A DNA stretch of 64,000 bases from assembly GCA_029959195.1 (NCBI GenBank), contig CP114123.1:1674001-1738000 (forward strand). Direction: 5' to 3'. This document shows, in pieces, positions 13,511 through 24,863 of the stretch (its first letter is position 1; each line of letters starts with the position of its first letter). The DNA comes from Dictyophora rubrovolvata. Lineage: Eukaryota; Basidiomycota; Agaricomycetes; Phallales; Phallaceae. The notes beneath the pieces were generated by a model, which worked only from the letters and a program-made list of their open reading frames with translations, ran no database searches and was not told the origin of the DNA. A program made the position numbers and the translations under genes.

Positions 13511-15308
13511 CTACAACGCGTAGCGGGTACTACTATAAAGTTTGAGACTCGTCGGACTGCCAGCATTGCTATATGGCAATTTCGAAAGTCGGTACCTTGC
13601 CAGGTCATCCGAGCCATAGCTACCGACGGGCGTCGACTCGGAGTCTATTTCACTAGGGCAGGGTTCATCTCCAAGAGCTCCTATGAACTGGTCTATTCGC
13701 GACACTTTGTGACTGGCTTCACTATTCCCGCCACACGACCGCGATCCTTGTCCGTGGCCATGTCCATGTCACATGGTTCTCAAGTTCAGGACCAGTCGTG
13801 TCACCATGATTGTAGTCAATACCCGGGAAAAGCTGTACATGTTTTTTGTTTCACAAAGTCGAAACAAAATCAGTGATCTGATGAACGTCCAAGGAATCAG
13901 CCTTCTTACCCAGTGCCAATGGCTTTCGGATCTTCCGTCGCAGCCTATCATTTATGGATGGCGTGAGAGGCTATTCACACTTCACAAAATAGACAGCCCT
14001 CTCACTTACAATGTAGAGCATGGTGTCCAGAAAATTTGCGCTGAAAACACGGAAGAAATACAACGCCCATCTCGAATGAAAATCCTCAAAATTCTAAACA
14101 AAGGCTTTCTCAGTTTTATCACAAGGGCCAAGGAACAAAAAGTCACTTTACGCGTTTGCGTTAGTTTCTTTGGAATACTTGATAACACGCAACAGAGTTA
14201 ACCCAAAAATGACCGAATCCGTGAACAGGGCCCGGGGCATCAACCAGATAGGTGCTACACCATCAAGTGTTCAATCAGCGCGCCTTACCACTAAGATTAC
14301 AGTCTCTTACTAAAAAGGCTATTCTTCCCCGTTAATATACACCCGACCAAGAAAAGTGGCAGCGGAACCCCTTTGATTAAAAAAAAAATAATCACAAACG
14401 TGTTTCACACCAAACTCAAATTACAATTCTTACGTTGACTGAACCCCAACTCCATCCACGTGAACGCAATCTGCAGAGTCCAAAAGAACGATAGGATACA
14501 AAGAATCCGTTTGTCCTTGTGCCAATAGAGCCCATACTCGCAATCCCATTATAACTTTATACGCATATAATAAGCTGCCTGAAGTTCCCAAAATAGAGGT
14601 GAAAACGCACTTTCAACGACTTGAGATTATTAATTAAAATCATATATGACTTTCATTAATTGTAATGAACCAGAACTTACTCCCCACTGTCGCAACCGTT
14701 GATGCCCCTGAGAAACGAACAAAATGGGTACAATGTGATCTGCGTGGCTTTACACTGCGTTAGTACTATCTCCTCATTTCGTATACTATCGAGTGCAACG
14801 CACACCTAGACAGGTTTAAAAACAAGACTGCATAACAGCGTAACCATGGAGAAATGACACAAGAGAAACATATATGACGTGACCAAGCCGCAGACAAAAA
14901 GGCTATTGTGATTATTGGGCATTGCAATTTGTAGAAAAATAGCGCATGGCCTCAAAAAGCAACGTCGCTCCTGTCCACGGTTGACTCCATATTTGATCAA
15001 CTTACAGGGAACGTCTGTCATATAACTCATCGGTAAAAAACACTTGTGGTTTACGCTACCTCTTGACCAAATGTGATCACTGATTCGTTATATCAGAACA
15101 GTTCCGTGGTGAGTGACAAAAATGAAAGTACACAATGGTCATATATCAAAAGCAACTCCGGAGGCCATTCGAAAGTACTTTGAAGCTTGTCTAAATAAAA
15201 GGACATCAATGAGTGTCCACAAAATCCAGTTTCAACTCACAAATGAATGGCAGTTTGAAGTAAGGCAGGCGTAATCTGAGTTGAGGTCGAGCTGGTAGCA
15301 TTAACCAT
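13511..15308 (-). pseudogene. DUF6533 membrane-protein pseudogene (tandem copy)
   Basis: This copy aligns through exons, introns and 5' flank with the gene at 16701-18519. It keeps a good start (ATG at 15306-15308, reading MVNATSSTSTQITPALLQ), the acceptor and donor sites of the first introns, and a well preserved last exon (FIGALGDEPCP, ARYRLSKLPYSN, final TRYAL). It is broken by small indels relative to the sister copy. There is one extra base just before the YDH motif (near 15153). Two extra bases follow the RYFST segment, and one extra base lies in the RVWAL-W motif. One base is lost in the IRDG motif (near 14072). Together these rule out a full-length product. The frame of the last exon is nearly untouched, which points to a fairly recent loss. 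DUF6533 proteins are multi-pass membrane proteins of unknown function expanded in Agaricomycetes. Confidence 0.75.
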
Positions 15309-16700
15309 CGTGCCAAGGATTCCCGTCTCTACTTTTTACAAGCGAGCTGCTTTACTTCTAAGACTCGCAGTCGCCTACGAAGGGAATCAAACCTCGCCCC
15401 GTTAAAACGTAAAGAGAGATTGCAGTCCGAAACCGTCCCTTTTATCAGCTCTTTCCTCTTTTCCATTTGCCCAGAGAGCTTGCTGCTTGACAGTCTAAGG
15501 TTCCTGAATCGCATACTAACCGTAAAATGGGATACCGAGCTGGGAATTGTGCTTATAAGCCATTTATAAACGTAGTAAGACTGTAAGAATTTTTCAAGCT
15601 AAAATGAGTAGACGAGCTTATATAGCCTTTGACATTTTTCACGTTTTCACCGGATCCTTTGAAGCTTATGCGTCAGATATTATTAGTAAGGGCCAATCTT
15701 ACAAGGTTAAACGCAACTTCTTCGTACGTACCTCTATTTTCTCATATGTTTTCTTGAAACTTATAATCCTTACCAGATTTCATAAGTCTAGTCAACCCGC
15801 CTAGGAGATATTCATCCCGCTTATGGATGCCATCCATTCGACCCGTTGTTCACGCAATGTTGAAGTGTTATTTCACACTGTGACGCTGCGTTTGTTTAAG
15901 CGCTCAAAGTTCTTCATCCGCGTCAGTCGTATGTCAGTACTAAAATCTGGCATTGAGCTTGCAGCTCTTTTTCCCTTAACATATTATCGACGAAATTGAA
16001 GTTCCCAGAGAGAATCTCATCGCTACGGATGACGGATCCCTTACAGTCGACAACGATCCCATTAATACGAAGGACGTGAATGAGGAACCCCTGTACACGA
16101 CTCTGCAGACAATTCTTTTGTCGGTTCAATGGCAGGTGAAGGACCAACGATATACATATTTACGACCTCGGATCTCGTGTTCAGCCGACACTTTGTCGCA
16201 AAGCGTCACTCGAGCAATTACCCGAGAACATTCAAGTGTACTAAGTATTACCGTGAGTAAGAAGTCTTCTATATGATAATATCTCTTATACATAAACTTT
16301 AGGTAGATTAGCCTTTCAGTGGGGCGTTTTTCCTCGTGTACATGTTCATTTCTTGCTAGATAACCTCAAAATGGTCCATTGTCATAGAGGACTCTGGTTG
16401 AACACAATACGGTACGGATACCGTATTGACCCCCCTGCCAGCCCGGGTTGGCAAAATATCTCCCTTTTGGAACTTGTTACACGGCGTGTCTACCAGCAAT
16501 AGTGGTGGTGGTACTGCAGGGAGACTGCACCCTTTCGAAAGCAGAGCTTAAATCGCAGCTGCCGGCGGACAACGGGCGAACAAATGAATCCCCTGACACG
16601 TAAGAGTTTCTAATAACCTGATAATTCATTCATTACCGGATAACAGATTTTCGCTGGCAGCTCATAAATTAATCATAAATGTAATTACAAGCATATCGCC
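15309..16700. other. Spacer between the two DUF6533 copies
   Basis: The part next to 15308 (to about 15490) is homologous to the 5' flank of the intact copy (about 18520-18640), so the duplicated unit includes upstream DNA. The remainder, about 15500-16520, has only short ORFs without motifs. The DNA just below 16700 is the 3' flank of the intact copy and resembles 13330-13510. Confidence 0.5.
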
Positions 16701-18519
16701 CTATAACGCGTAGCGAGTATTACTGTAAAATCTGGGACTCGTTGGACTGGCAGCATTACTATACGGCAGTTTCAAAAGGCGGTATCGCGCCAGCTCATTG
16801 CCTTCCAACCATGTCCCATTGGAATCATAGCTACCGATCAGCGTCGGGTCCGTCTCCTCAGGACAGGGTTCATCCCCAAGTGCTCCTATGAAATGATCCA
16901 CTCGCGACGCTTTGTGATTGACTTCATTACTACCACATGGTCGTGATCTGTGTCCGTGTCCATGTCGCATGGTTCTCAAGTTCAGGACCAGTCGTGTCAC
17001 CATGATGGTAGTCAACACCTGGGAAAAACTATTTTTTGTGCCAAAAAAACGGAAACAAAATCAATGATCGCGGATTCTTTGATGACCATCCCAAGAACCA
17101 GCCTTCTTACCCAGCACCAATTGCTTTCAGATCTTCCGTTGCAGCCTATCATGATGGCGTTAGAAGCTATTCATGTTTCACAGAATAGACAGCCTTCTGA
17201 CTTACGATGTAGAGTATGGTGTTGAGAAAGTTCGCGCTGAAAATACAGAAGAAATACAACGCCCCATCTCGAATGAAAATCCTCAATATTCTAAACAGGC
17301 TTCCTCAATTGACAACGGTCCAAGGAACAAAAAGTCACTTTACGCGTTTGCTTTGGTTTCTTTGGAATACTTGACAACGCGCAACAGAGTTAACCCAAAA
17401 ATGACCGAATCCGTGAACAGGGGCATCAACCAGGTAGGTGCTACACCACCATAATCAATCAGTGAGCCTTACCACTAAAATTACAGCCTCTTACTGAAAA
17501 GGCTATTCTTCCCCGTTAATATACACCCGACCAAGAAAGGTGGGAGCGGAACCCCTTTGATAAAAAAAGACTGGTCAGAAACGTGTTTCACACCAAATCG
17601 GATCATAATACCTACGTTGACTGAACCCCAACGCCATCCCCGTGAACGCAATTTGTATGGTCCAAAAGAATAACAGGATACAAAGAATCCGTTTATCCTT
17701 GTGCCATAAAGCCCACACTCGCAAGCTCATTATAACTTTTATACGCATATAATAAACTGTCTGAAGTCCCAGAAATAGAGGTGAAAGACGCACTTTCAGC
17801 AACTTGAAATCATTAATTAAAATCCTCGATAGCTTCCATTAATTATAATGAATTAAAACTTACTCCCCACTATCACGACCGTTGATGCCCCGGCGAAACG
17901 GACGAAATGGGTACAATGCGATCTACGACGGTTTACATGTTAGTGAGTTATGTCACCTCCATTTCGTGTCTTAAAAACGCAACGCACACCTGAATATATG
18001 TAATCAAGTTAAAAAGGGAGTGGTATAATTGTAAACATGAAAAACACACATGATGCGACCAAGCCGCGGACAAAAAGGCTACCGTGATTATTGGGCGTTG
18101 CAACGTGGAAAGATAGCGAATGAGCGCAAACAACCATGTCGCTCCGCTCCACGGTTGACCCCATATTTGCTCAACCTACATAGAACACTCGTCACCTAAA
18201 TCATCGATAATAAGTATTTGTGGTATTTACGCTACCTCTTGACCAAATGTGATCACTAATTCGTTCCATCAAAGCAGTCCTATGACGAGAACGAGGAAAA
18301 TTGAAAGCGTACAGTGATCATATAGCAAAATAACTCCGGAAGCAACTTGAAAATACTTCGAAGCTTGTCTATATCAACCACAAAATTAAATGCACAGTAT
18401 CCGCGAAGCCCAATTTTAACTCACAAATGGGTGGCAGTTTGCCGTAAGGCAGGTGTAATCTGAGTTGAGGCCGAGCCGGTGGTGGCATTAACTATCGTGC
18501 TGAGAATTCTTGTCGCCAT
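16701..18519 (-). CDS. DUF6533 multi-pass membrane protein (intact copy)
   Basis: Family hallmarks appear in order across spliced exons. The start is the ATG at 18517-18519, giving QITPALRQTATHL. Next come QASKYFQVASGVILLYDH and LITFGQEVEQIWGQPW, then FVRFAGASTVVIVG. After these lie SLRVWALWHKDKRIL, VPLPPFLVGCILTG, a segment with LFTDSVIFGLTLLRVVKYS, and FRILRIFIRDG. The gene closes with VLTTIMVTRLVLNLR and a hydrophilic tail ending TRYAL. Exons 18425-18519, 18313-18368, 18236-18255 and the one starting at 18175 are firm; so are the exons from about 17800 down to 16701. The junction between about 18130 and 17935 (third membrane segment) could not be fixed. The homologous start codon of the neighbour copy reads ATA here, and an in-frame ATG 27 bases further upstream serves instead. 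Function is unknown; probably a plasma- or endomembrane protein with about seven helices. Confidence 0.75.
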
Positions 18520-19852
18520 TTTTGAAACTAAAATTCACAGTCGGCTACGAGGAGTCAAGGATCAAACCCCCCTTGAAGGAAAAAGAGGGAGACGCAGCGC
18601 AAAATCGTGCTTTTATCAGCTCTTTCCTCTTCCCCATTTGATCAAGACGATCATACCTCTCATCCCAGGCTAACCGAATGACCTCAAGTCCGTGGGTCCT
18701 TTCCCACCCAACTTAGTTCTCTAACCCTGATTGTTTTGGAAAAAATCATGAGTGGCATCATACGTTATAGAGACGACAAGTATAAGGCGTCATAATTATG
18801 ACAATGGCAAAGACTAGCCTGCCTATAGGAACACTCCGGCGGCTTCGGTCTTCTCTCAAATCTGCCATCTTTGACAACTGTAGATTCATGAATTCGTTTG
18901 ATCTCGAACATTGAAATGTACCGACACTTTTTTATAAAGGGTATGTCCATATGTGCTTCTTGTCTAGCCATGAGAAAGCAAAGCCTATAATCTTGCTCGC
19001 ATTACCTACATTTGATGACGGAAATCCGACCGGGGTGTCGATTTGGGCAACATTGGTGCTGCGCAGGCGGTTTTTTTGTATTGCAGCACTTGGCAAATCA
19101 TTATCAGACTCGAATTTCAGGAAGTTAGCCAGGTTTTACGTGATATCAAGTATCCCCGCCAACAATCAAGGACCATTGCCATAGGTTCAAACTGATTCGT
19201 ACGATGCACACGAATATTATATATATAGTCACGGAACCACCGAACAAGTAAAGATTAGCATAGTAGCCGTCTTCGAACAAAGTAAGCTGGTCATAATTTC
19301 AATACGCTACATGTTTATGAAAACCTGGAAATCCTCACAGCTGCGATCTTTGAGCAGCCGCTCGAAGTACTATGAAATTAAATGATGGGACAGTATCAAC
19401 ACATTAGTCTGACACCGTAGACATGTGAAATATCAGTGCTTCTCTACGAAGTTCAATTAAATCGAATCGGTATGGACGCACGGCGTACTTCTAGAAATTT
19501 ACAACAGCGATCTCATACCGCGTAGTTGGGAAATCGGTGGCTTGATGCATGATCTTTGCATGATGAACCAGTCCTCCTCTGTGAATCGGCTCGAACTCCA
19601 AGCTTCGCGTGTCCATAAAATACCGAGTCAGGGAAGAATGGTGCTCCACGTCCACATTCTCAATCCGTGACGTAGATTTCAGGGTTCCCTACCATGTACA
19701 TTTTCAACTATCCCAGCAGGAGGTCTAATCTAGGCACGCACAACGCAGCTTCAATAATAATCTCACACAGTCTGCTTCCTAAAAGTAATACAATAATTGA
19801 TAATTCAACGTATGGCTTTATTTCATAGTTCTACGTTCAAAACGCGTTTGAT
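18520..19852. other. Intergenic, no gene seen
   Basis: Lies between the start of the intact DUF6533 gene and the end of ARO7. The first 120 bases match the upstream flank of the broken copy. The remainder has only short ORFs in both strands without recognisable motifs. Confidence 0.5.
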
Positions 19853-20951
19853 CTATTTCTTCATCATTTCGTCGATTTCTTCTTTTGAGTAACCATTGAG
19901 ACGTTGCAATAGGTAATCGACCTAAAGGATCATAGAACACCGGTGCTAACCAAGAAAAACGGGCCGCAATACATACCTCAACATCTTTGGTAACTCGGAT
20001 AATATGGTCGGAGTACAAGGAATAGATATGTTCAGGATCAATTCTCAAGGTAGGGTTTTCAACAGGGAGACCATCCGGGCCTAAATCCTGGCCATAAAAC
20101 GCCACCTTTTTCTTCAAACGCTCGAGCAATGCCTTCTCAACAGATGCTACTGTAATAAGCGCATCCAAGGCCTCAGGATTGGGATTCAATATATGGGGAA
20201 TAAAAGCAGCCGGATTCTGAAGGAATTTGGTTTCTGCCACAAATTTGCCTGACGCCAACGTAAAATACACCAAAGGGACAAAACACACGCAAACATACCG
20301 TAATGAATACGTTTGCTGATAGCTTGGAGGATTTCCACATCCAGGGTTGCAGCACTGCCATAATTACCATCATCATTAGGGTCGCCGCCCAATCCTTTGC
20401 TATTCTTTTCAGCGGCTACGCGATCGGAAGTATGTTTGGTTATGTTCGGAACAATGCTTTCAACGTAGAACTTGAGAATTTCGGGGTTAGCGTTTACAGT
20501 GTTCGGATAAAGGCTCTTTGGGAAATCCAAGGGATCCAACACTGGTTTGGGTAAATCTTTTGAGAAAGGATATTCATCAGGGCTATTGTTTTATTTAATA
20601 AGATAATTCAGCGGCCAGAGTAATAAATTCAGTGTCAGACCTTGTGTATCGGCGTGCTTTGGCTGCCGAGGGGTGGGGGCGTCAACGCTTCAGCCAAGAT
20701 CATCATGAGTTCGATATATCTTAGGACATACCATGGAACGTTTCAATCTCTTTCAAAAACCACTGTAACCAACTACCTTCAAAACCAATCCTCTTCAATT
20801 CTTCAAACGCGCCGGGCTGATAAATCTTGGGATTATGCGCGAATTGGGCTCTTTCGATAGAGCCGAAAATGATGGTATCCTCCAGTCTGGTCAAAACTGA
20901 TCTGATGACGCTGAGATTCAGTGGGTTATCATAGAAGAAATTGTTGGCCAT
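19853..20951 (-). CDS. ARO7: Chorismate mutase (AroQ type, eukaryotic)
   Basis: Converts chorismate to prephenate, the branch step to phenylalanine and tyrosine. Five exons (20732-20951, 20641-20662, 20299-20582, 19977-20248, 19853-19921) give 288 residues; yeast Aro7 has 256. The reading follows the yeast enzyme throughout: [20 protein letters not shown] near the N-terminus, ARRYTSPDEYPF, the [21 protein letters not shown] region, KFVAETKF, and [17 protein letters not shown] towards the C-terminus, ending [21 protein letters not shown]. The second exon is only 22 nt; without it the reading frame and the ARR segment are lost. In the yeast protein the allosteric Tyr/Trp site lies between helices of this all-helical dimer; the same regions are present here. 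The ATG at 20949-20951 is preferred over one seven codons upstream because it matches the family start. Divergent from the AA9 gene. Confidence 0.93.
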
Positions 20952-21490
20952 AGCTGCGAGAGAGCGTCGCAAAGAAAAGCTTTGACTCCACTTTTGCTCG
21001 GGCAGGACTCGCCTTGTGACAGATTCCCCGTTGGGTAATTGCTATGCCGGCGGACTTTCCCACCCGGCGGCACGAATTCAACAGCTTTGCATTGGTTTTG
21101 GGACAGCTTTCAATGAACACCGAACAAAGGCTTTCACCAGAGCTAGTATCTTGTTTTATTGATTCAATAAGATACTCATAAGATTCCCCTTTGTGGCGAT
21201 GATCTTCCGAAACCAGCTCTATGCCACATTCCTATTGGTGTCTATTTTTATACCAGCTGGCTCCAATTCAATTTCTCCGTTAATCGCTTCAGAAACAAAT
21301 CCAAAGTAAAGCCTGTCGTTTTCTTCGCCTTATATTCGCTGGTTTTTGGGAGATGGAAAGATATGTCGGTTGAAAATACTCCACTTGAATGAAATTCGAA
21401 GTAAGACATGTACTAGTACGCCAAGTAAACTTGATCAATTCAGTCGTATAAAAAAGCCTTGCATTAAGCTCGTTATTGCTCAGCACCATA
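20952..21490. promoter_or_regulatory. Divergent promoter region ARO7 / AA9 LPMO
   Basis: 539 bases separate the two start codons. On the AA9 side a TATAAAAAA box begins at 21447, 44 bases before its ATG, and a second TATA-like run (TTTTATACC) lies near 21245-21253. On the ARO7 side no clear TATA box is seen. Confidence 0.6.
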
Positions 21491-22681
21491 ATGCTTTCCT
21501 ACGTAGCCTTGTTTTCTGCGTTAATTGTCTCTACGGCTGCTCATGCCACTTGGCAAGAACTGTGGATTAACGGAGTAGACCACGGTGGTTCTTGTGTTCG
21601 ACTACCTCTGAGCAACTCCCCAGTTACCGATGTAACTTCCGATGTATGTTAGACACTACTGTCTTAGTCTTCTTGATTAACGGTCATTCATCTAGGATCT
21701 TGCATGCAATGTCACCCCGTCGCCCTCTCCCGGAACATGCACTGTCAATGGTATGCTGGCACTATTAGCAACTTCTACATAGTTTCCGTAATCGTGTCTT
21801 ATTTGATTCAAAAACAGCTGGTGACACTGTTACCGTTGAAATGCATCAACAAGTATGCATACCTGTACTTTATCACTTTTGGTGCTCAAAAATTTCTCCC
21901 AGCCTGCAGACCGTTCATGCGCAACACAAGCAATTGGTGGCAATCACTACGGTCCAATCAACGTATGTCTTAAACTCTTGTCATCCTTTCAATGACTCAC
22001 CATCTCATCAACAGGTATACATGTAGTGTCCTTCAATCTCATCGAAACATACCACAATACTAAAGCCTTTTCAGGGCTAAAGTAGCTAATGCCAGCACCG
22101 CTGTCGGTTCTTCATCTGCATGGTTCAAAATTTCAGAAATGGGTCTCCCATCCAGTAACCCAGACTACTGGGCTACGGAAGTATTGAATGACAACTGCGG
22201 TCATTTCAGTGCTGTGATTCCCTCGAATATCGAGTCTGGCGACTATCTCCTCCGAGCTGAAGTTATTGCACTGCACGTAGCAAGCACTGTCGGTGGAGCT
22301 CAGTAAGCCGTTTTCTAAAGAACGAGTTTGTTCTGAAACAACACTTATTATTCGCCTGTTTGAAGATTCTACATGTCCTGTTTCCAAATTCATGTCAACG
22401 GTGGGGGCACTGCTACTCCTTCAACCGTCTCTCTTCCCGGAGCATACAGCGCCGAGGTAAGCATCCCATCCAATCTTGATAGAGGAAGACAACACTGACG
22501 ATGTTACGAACAGGATCCCGGAATCTTAATTAATATTTATACCCAGTTGAACACCTACGATATTCCTGGACCGACTGCCTACAACTTGCCTAGCCCTACA
22601 GTCGCAACTACCGCATGGCCAACCACTGCCACATGGAACACGGCCTCGCAACCCACTGCGGACCCCACTAACATCCCCTGA
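21491..22681 (+). CDS. Secreted AA9 lytic polysaccharide monooxygenase
   Basis: Copper enzyme that oxidatively cleaves cellulose or related glucans outside the cell. Eight exons (21491-21643, 21696-21750, 21818-21852, 21903-21962, 22015-22022, 22075-22302, 22366-22456, 22514-22681) give 265 residues. A 17-residue signal peptide ends in STAA, leaving His18 as the mature N-terminus, the first copper ligand. The second histidine is His171 (EVIALHV) and the axial tyrosine Tyr182 (AQFYMSC). Family motifs GTCTVNAGDTVTVEMHQQ, DRSCATQAIGGNHYGPIN, AWFKISEMG and YSAEDPGI are present. The fifth exon is only 8 nt and joins to read INVYMAKV. The protein ends in a Thr/Pro/Ser-rich tail without a CBM1 cellulose-binding module. 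Cys pairs look complete. An AATAAATAAATAAA run about 100 bases past the stop may be the poly(A) region. Confidence 0.95.
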
Positions 22682-22906
22682 AGAGTTAAAGTTGTTTCCA
22701 AAAAAGAAGAAGGCACGACTTGATAGCTCACGAAATCTAATGGCAAACGGATCGCATTTCTGCATGTACAAATCGTTTTTCAAAATAAATAAATAAATGT
22801 TACACTCCTACAAAGTGTTACAATGAACGAATTATTAACAGTAATGCAACCGATACTTAAATAATATATCTATAAGGGCTCGTCTCCGAAAGAAACGAAC
22901 ATGATA

Positions 22907-24510
22907 TCATTGGCTGCTTCCTCGGCCAGACTTCATATACTTCACAATCCAAGGATGAACTGCCACCTCATTCAACGGCAAACGTTTTTCCGCATCATGT
23001 TGCAAAAGCTAGACATAATATCAGTAACTTGACCAACGAAGTATCTCTTTTCATAAGGCACCTTTCTTATCAAGTCTCTTGCTTCAGGACTGACATTATC
23101 GGGGATTTGGAACTCGACCTTGGAAATTTTTTTATATGTAGCTAGCCCCATGTGAGACAAGGTTTGACATAAGAACATATTCTAAAAATCGTACCGCTGT
23201 AGCCCCTTAAATCTTCAAAAGGAGGTACCCCGCAGAGAAACTCATAAGTTAGAACGCCGAGTGCCCAATGATCGACTTTCTCGGTATGCTCTTTACCTTC
23301 AACCATTTCTGGAGGAAGATAATCTAATGTCCCGCAGAGAGTCTTTCGGCTGATACAGCATGAAACCTAAAGCTTAGAAGTACAGAATAGAACTAACCGG
23401 TTGCCTGGAGCATGAACACTCCAGCCAAAATCTCCTATTTTCAATTCGCCATTGATTCCGAGAAGCAGGTTCTCAGGTTTAATATCTCGGTGTATAACAT
23501 GTTTATTATGTAGATAGCTCAGAGCATCGGCCATTTGAGCAATGTACTAAGTTGGTTTTCAGAATAAACTTCGGAAAGACAAGTCTTAAGTGACTTTACC
23601 CGTGAACTCCTTCTCTCGGAGAATTTTCCGTACTTGCTCAATTGCTTATACAATTCGCCTTTGCCAGCAAATTCAAGCATGAGGAATATACGCTTTTCGT
23701 CGTGGAAGTAGCCGTAAAGCCGAAGGACGTTAGGATGTCTGAAGGAAGTCAGCCCTGGGCAATCAACTGAGAGGTAGAAAAACCACCTTAGGTTCTGTTG
23801 GATTTCAATCTCCCTTCGGATTTGCTTCTCAACCTTGCTTTGTACGATCTCCGATTTATACAGGCATTTGAGAGCCAAAATGTACTTGGGTTCACGCTTT
23901 GTTCGAACCATGTAGACGCGCCCAAATTTACCCTTTCCGAGGGGCCGTCCTATGTCGAAATCAGTAAGATGCCACGATGATGTCGGTTGTGGCCTAAAGA
24001 CACGGGAAAAACAGTTAGGAAAAAAGTTAAGTTGACAATAGCACGTTCTTACGCCTGACTAGAATCCAACGCTAATGCTTTCGCAGCCTCCCCATAGACA
24101 AACTCGCCTCGACCTTCAGCATTCTCAGCCTCGAATCCACCGTCGTATCTTCCAATGTCTATGTCTTTACCAGCCAACTTTGTGTCTTCCGCGGGAGATG
24201 ATTTAACTGTGGTTGGCTGGCTGTTAATTAGCAATGCTCCAAGAGGTTGTTGTTGTGAGGTTGGTTGAGCCTGAGCATTCGACGCGAGAGCGAGTCGGAC
24301 AGCATTCGATTGACTGGCAGGAGCGGGCTGAAATGGATTTGGCTTAGCGTATTTTGTGAGAAGTTTTGATACGCTGTTTTGTCTACTGTGGTTGCTTTGT
24401 GAATTTGTCGATTTGTGGGTCGGAATAAATGGTTTCGGTTTGATGTCGTCTTGACTGATGTCCATGGAGGCCACTCCTTTGACTATCGACGCTAGTGAAG
24501 TTTGAGACAT
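22907..24510 (-). CDS. IPL1: Aurora-type serine/threonine kinase
   Basis: Mitotic kinase controlling chromosome attachment and cytokinesis as part of the chromosomal passenger complex. Seven exons (24053-24510, 23787-23993, 23600-23738, 23398-23546, 23195-23349, 23062-23141, 22907-23008) give 429 residues. The first 155 residues are a Ser/Gln/Pro-rich tail. The kinase domain follows: [17 protein letters not shown] (Gly loop), ALKCLYK (ATP lysine), [20 protein letters not shown], and the Aurora-type activation loop [15 protein letters not shown], ending HPWIVKYM. Basidiomycetes generally have a single Aurora kinase, so the ortholog assignment is safe. The start chosen is the ATG at 24508-24510 ([12 protein letters not shown]); the codon four positions upstream is GTG and was rejected. 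The next gene upstream runs in the same direction 354 bases away. Confidence 0.95.
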
Positions 24511-24863
24511 CTTGCCAGTCACCGATGAGAGAGAGGAAAGAGGATGAAGGAGTGCGTGTATATACTACGCCGACTTGGACGACGGAAGAAAAGTCGTGTT
24601 TTGTCACGTGCTGATTGTTCATCATTTTTTTTGCGCGCTTGGACCAAAATTACCGTGGGACTGTATTATCAATCACATCAAAGTAAGGACCAATCAAGAC
24701 ACGGTGTCTTTGCCGTCTTGAGGACGTGTAGTACATGGCGTTATATTTTGTCTTTCTTGTTTAAAAAAACGAAATTTGTAAGTTACATTGCAGCATAACA
24801 AATCATATGAGGAATTTATAAATACTACATTAAGCGAAGTTACAGTCATCCAGACATGTGGCT
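24511..24863. promoter_or_regulatory. Promoter region of the Aurora kinase
   Basis: About 350 bases between the Aurora start and the stop of the upstream regulator, both on the minus strand. It must hold the Aurora promoter and the regulator's 3' end. No clear TATA box seen. Confidence 0.4.

Noticed and set aside
15340-15420. tRNA-like GGGAATCAAACCTC word
   Set aside because: No matching acceptor stem or D arm nearby; the word is shared with the other duplicate's upstream flank, so it is part of the duplication.
24511-24522. Four extra N-terminal residues for the Aurora kinase
   Set aside because: The codon is GTG; the ATG at 24508-24510 is a normal start.
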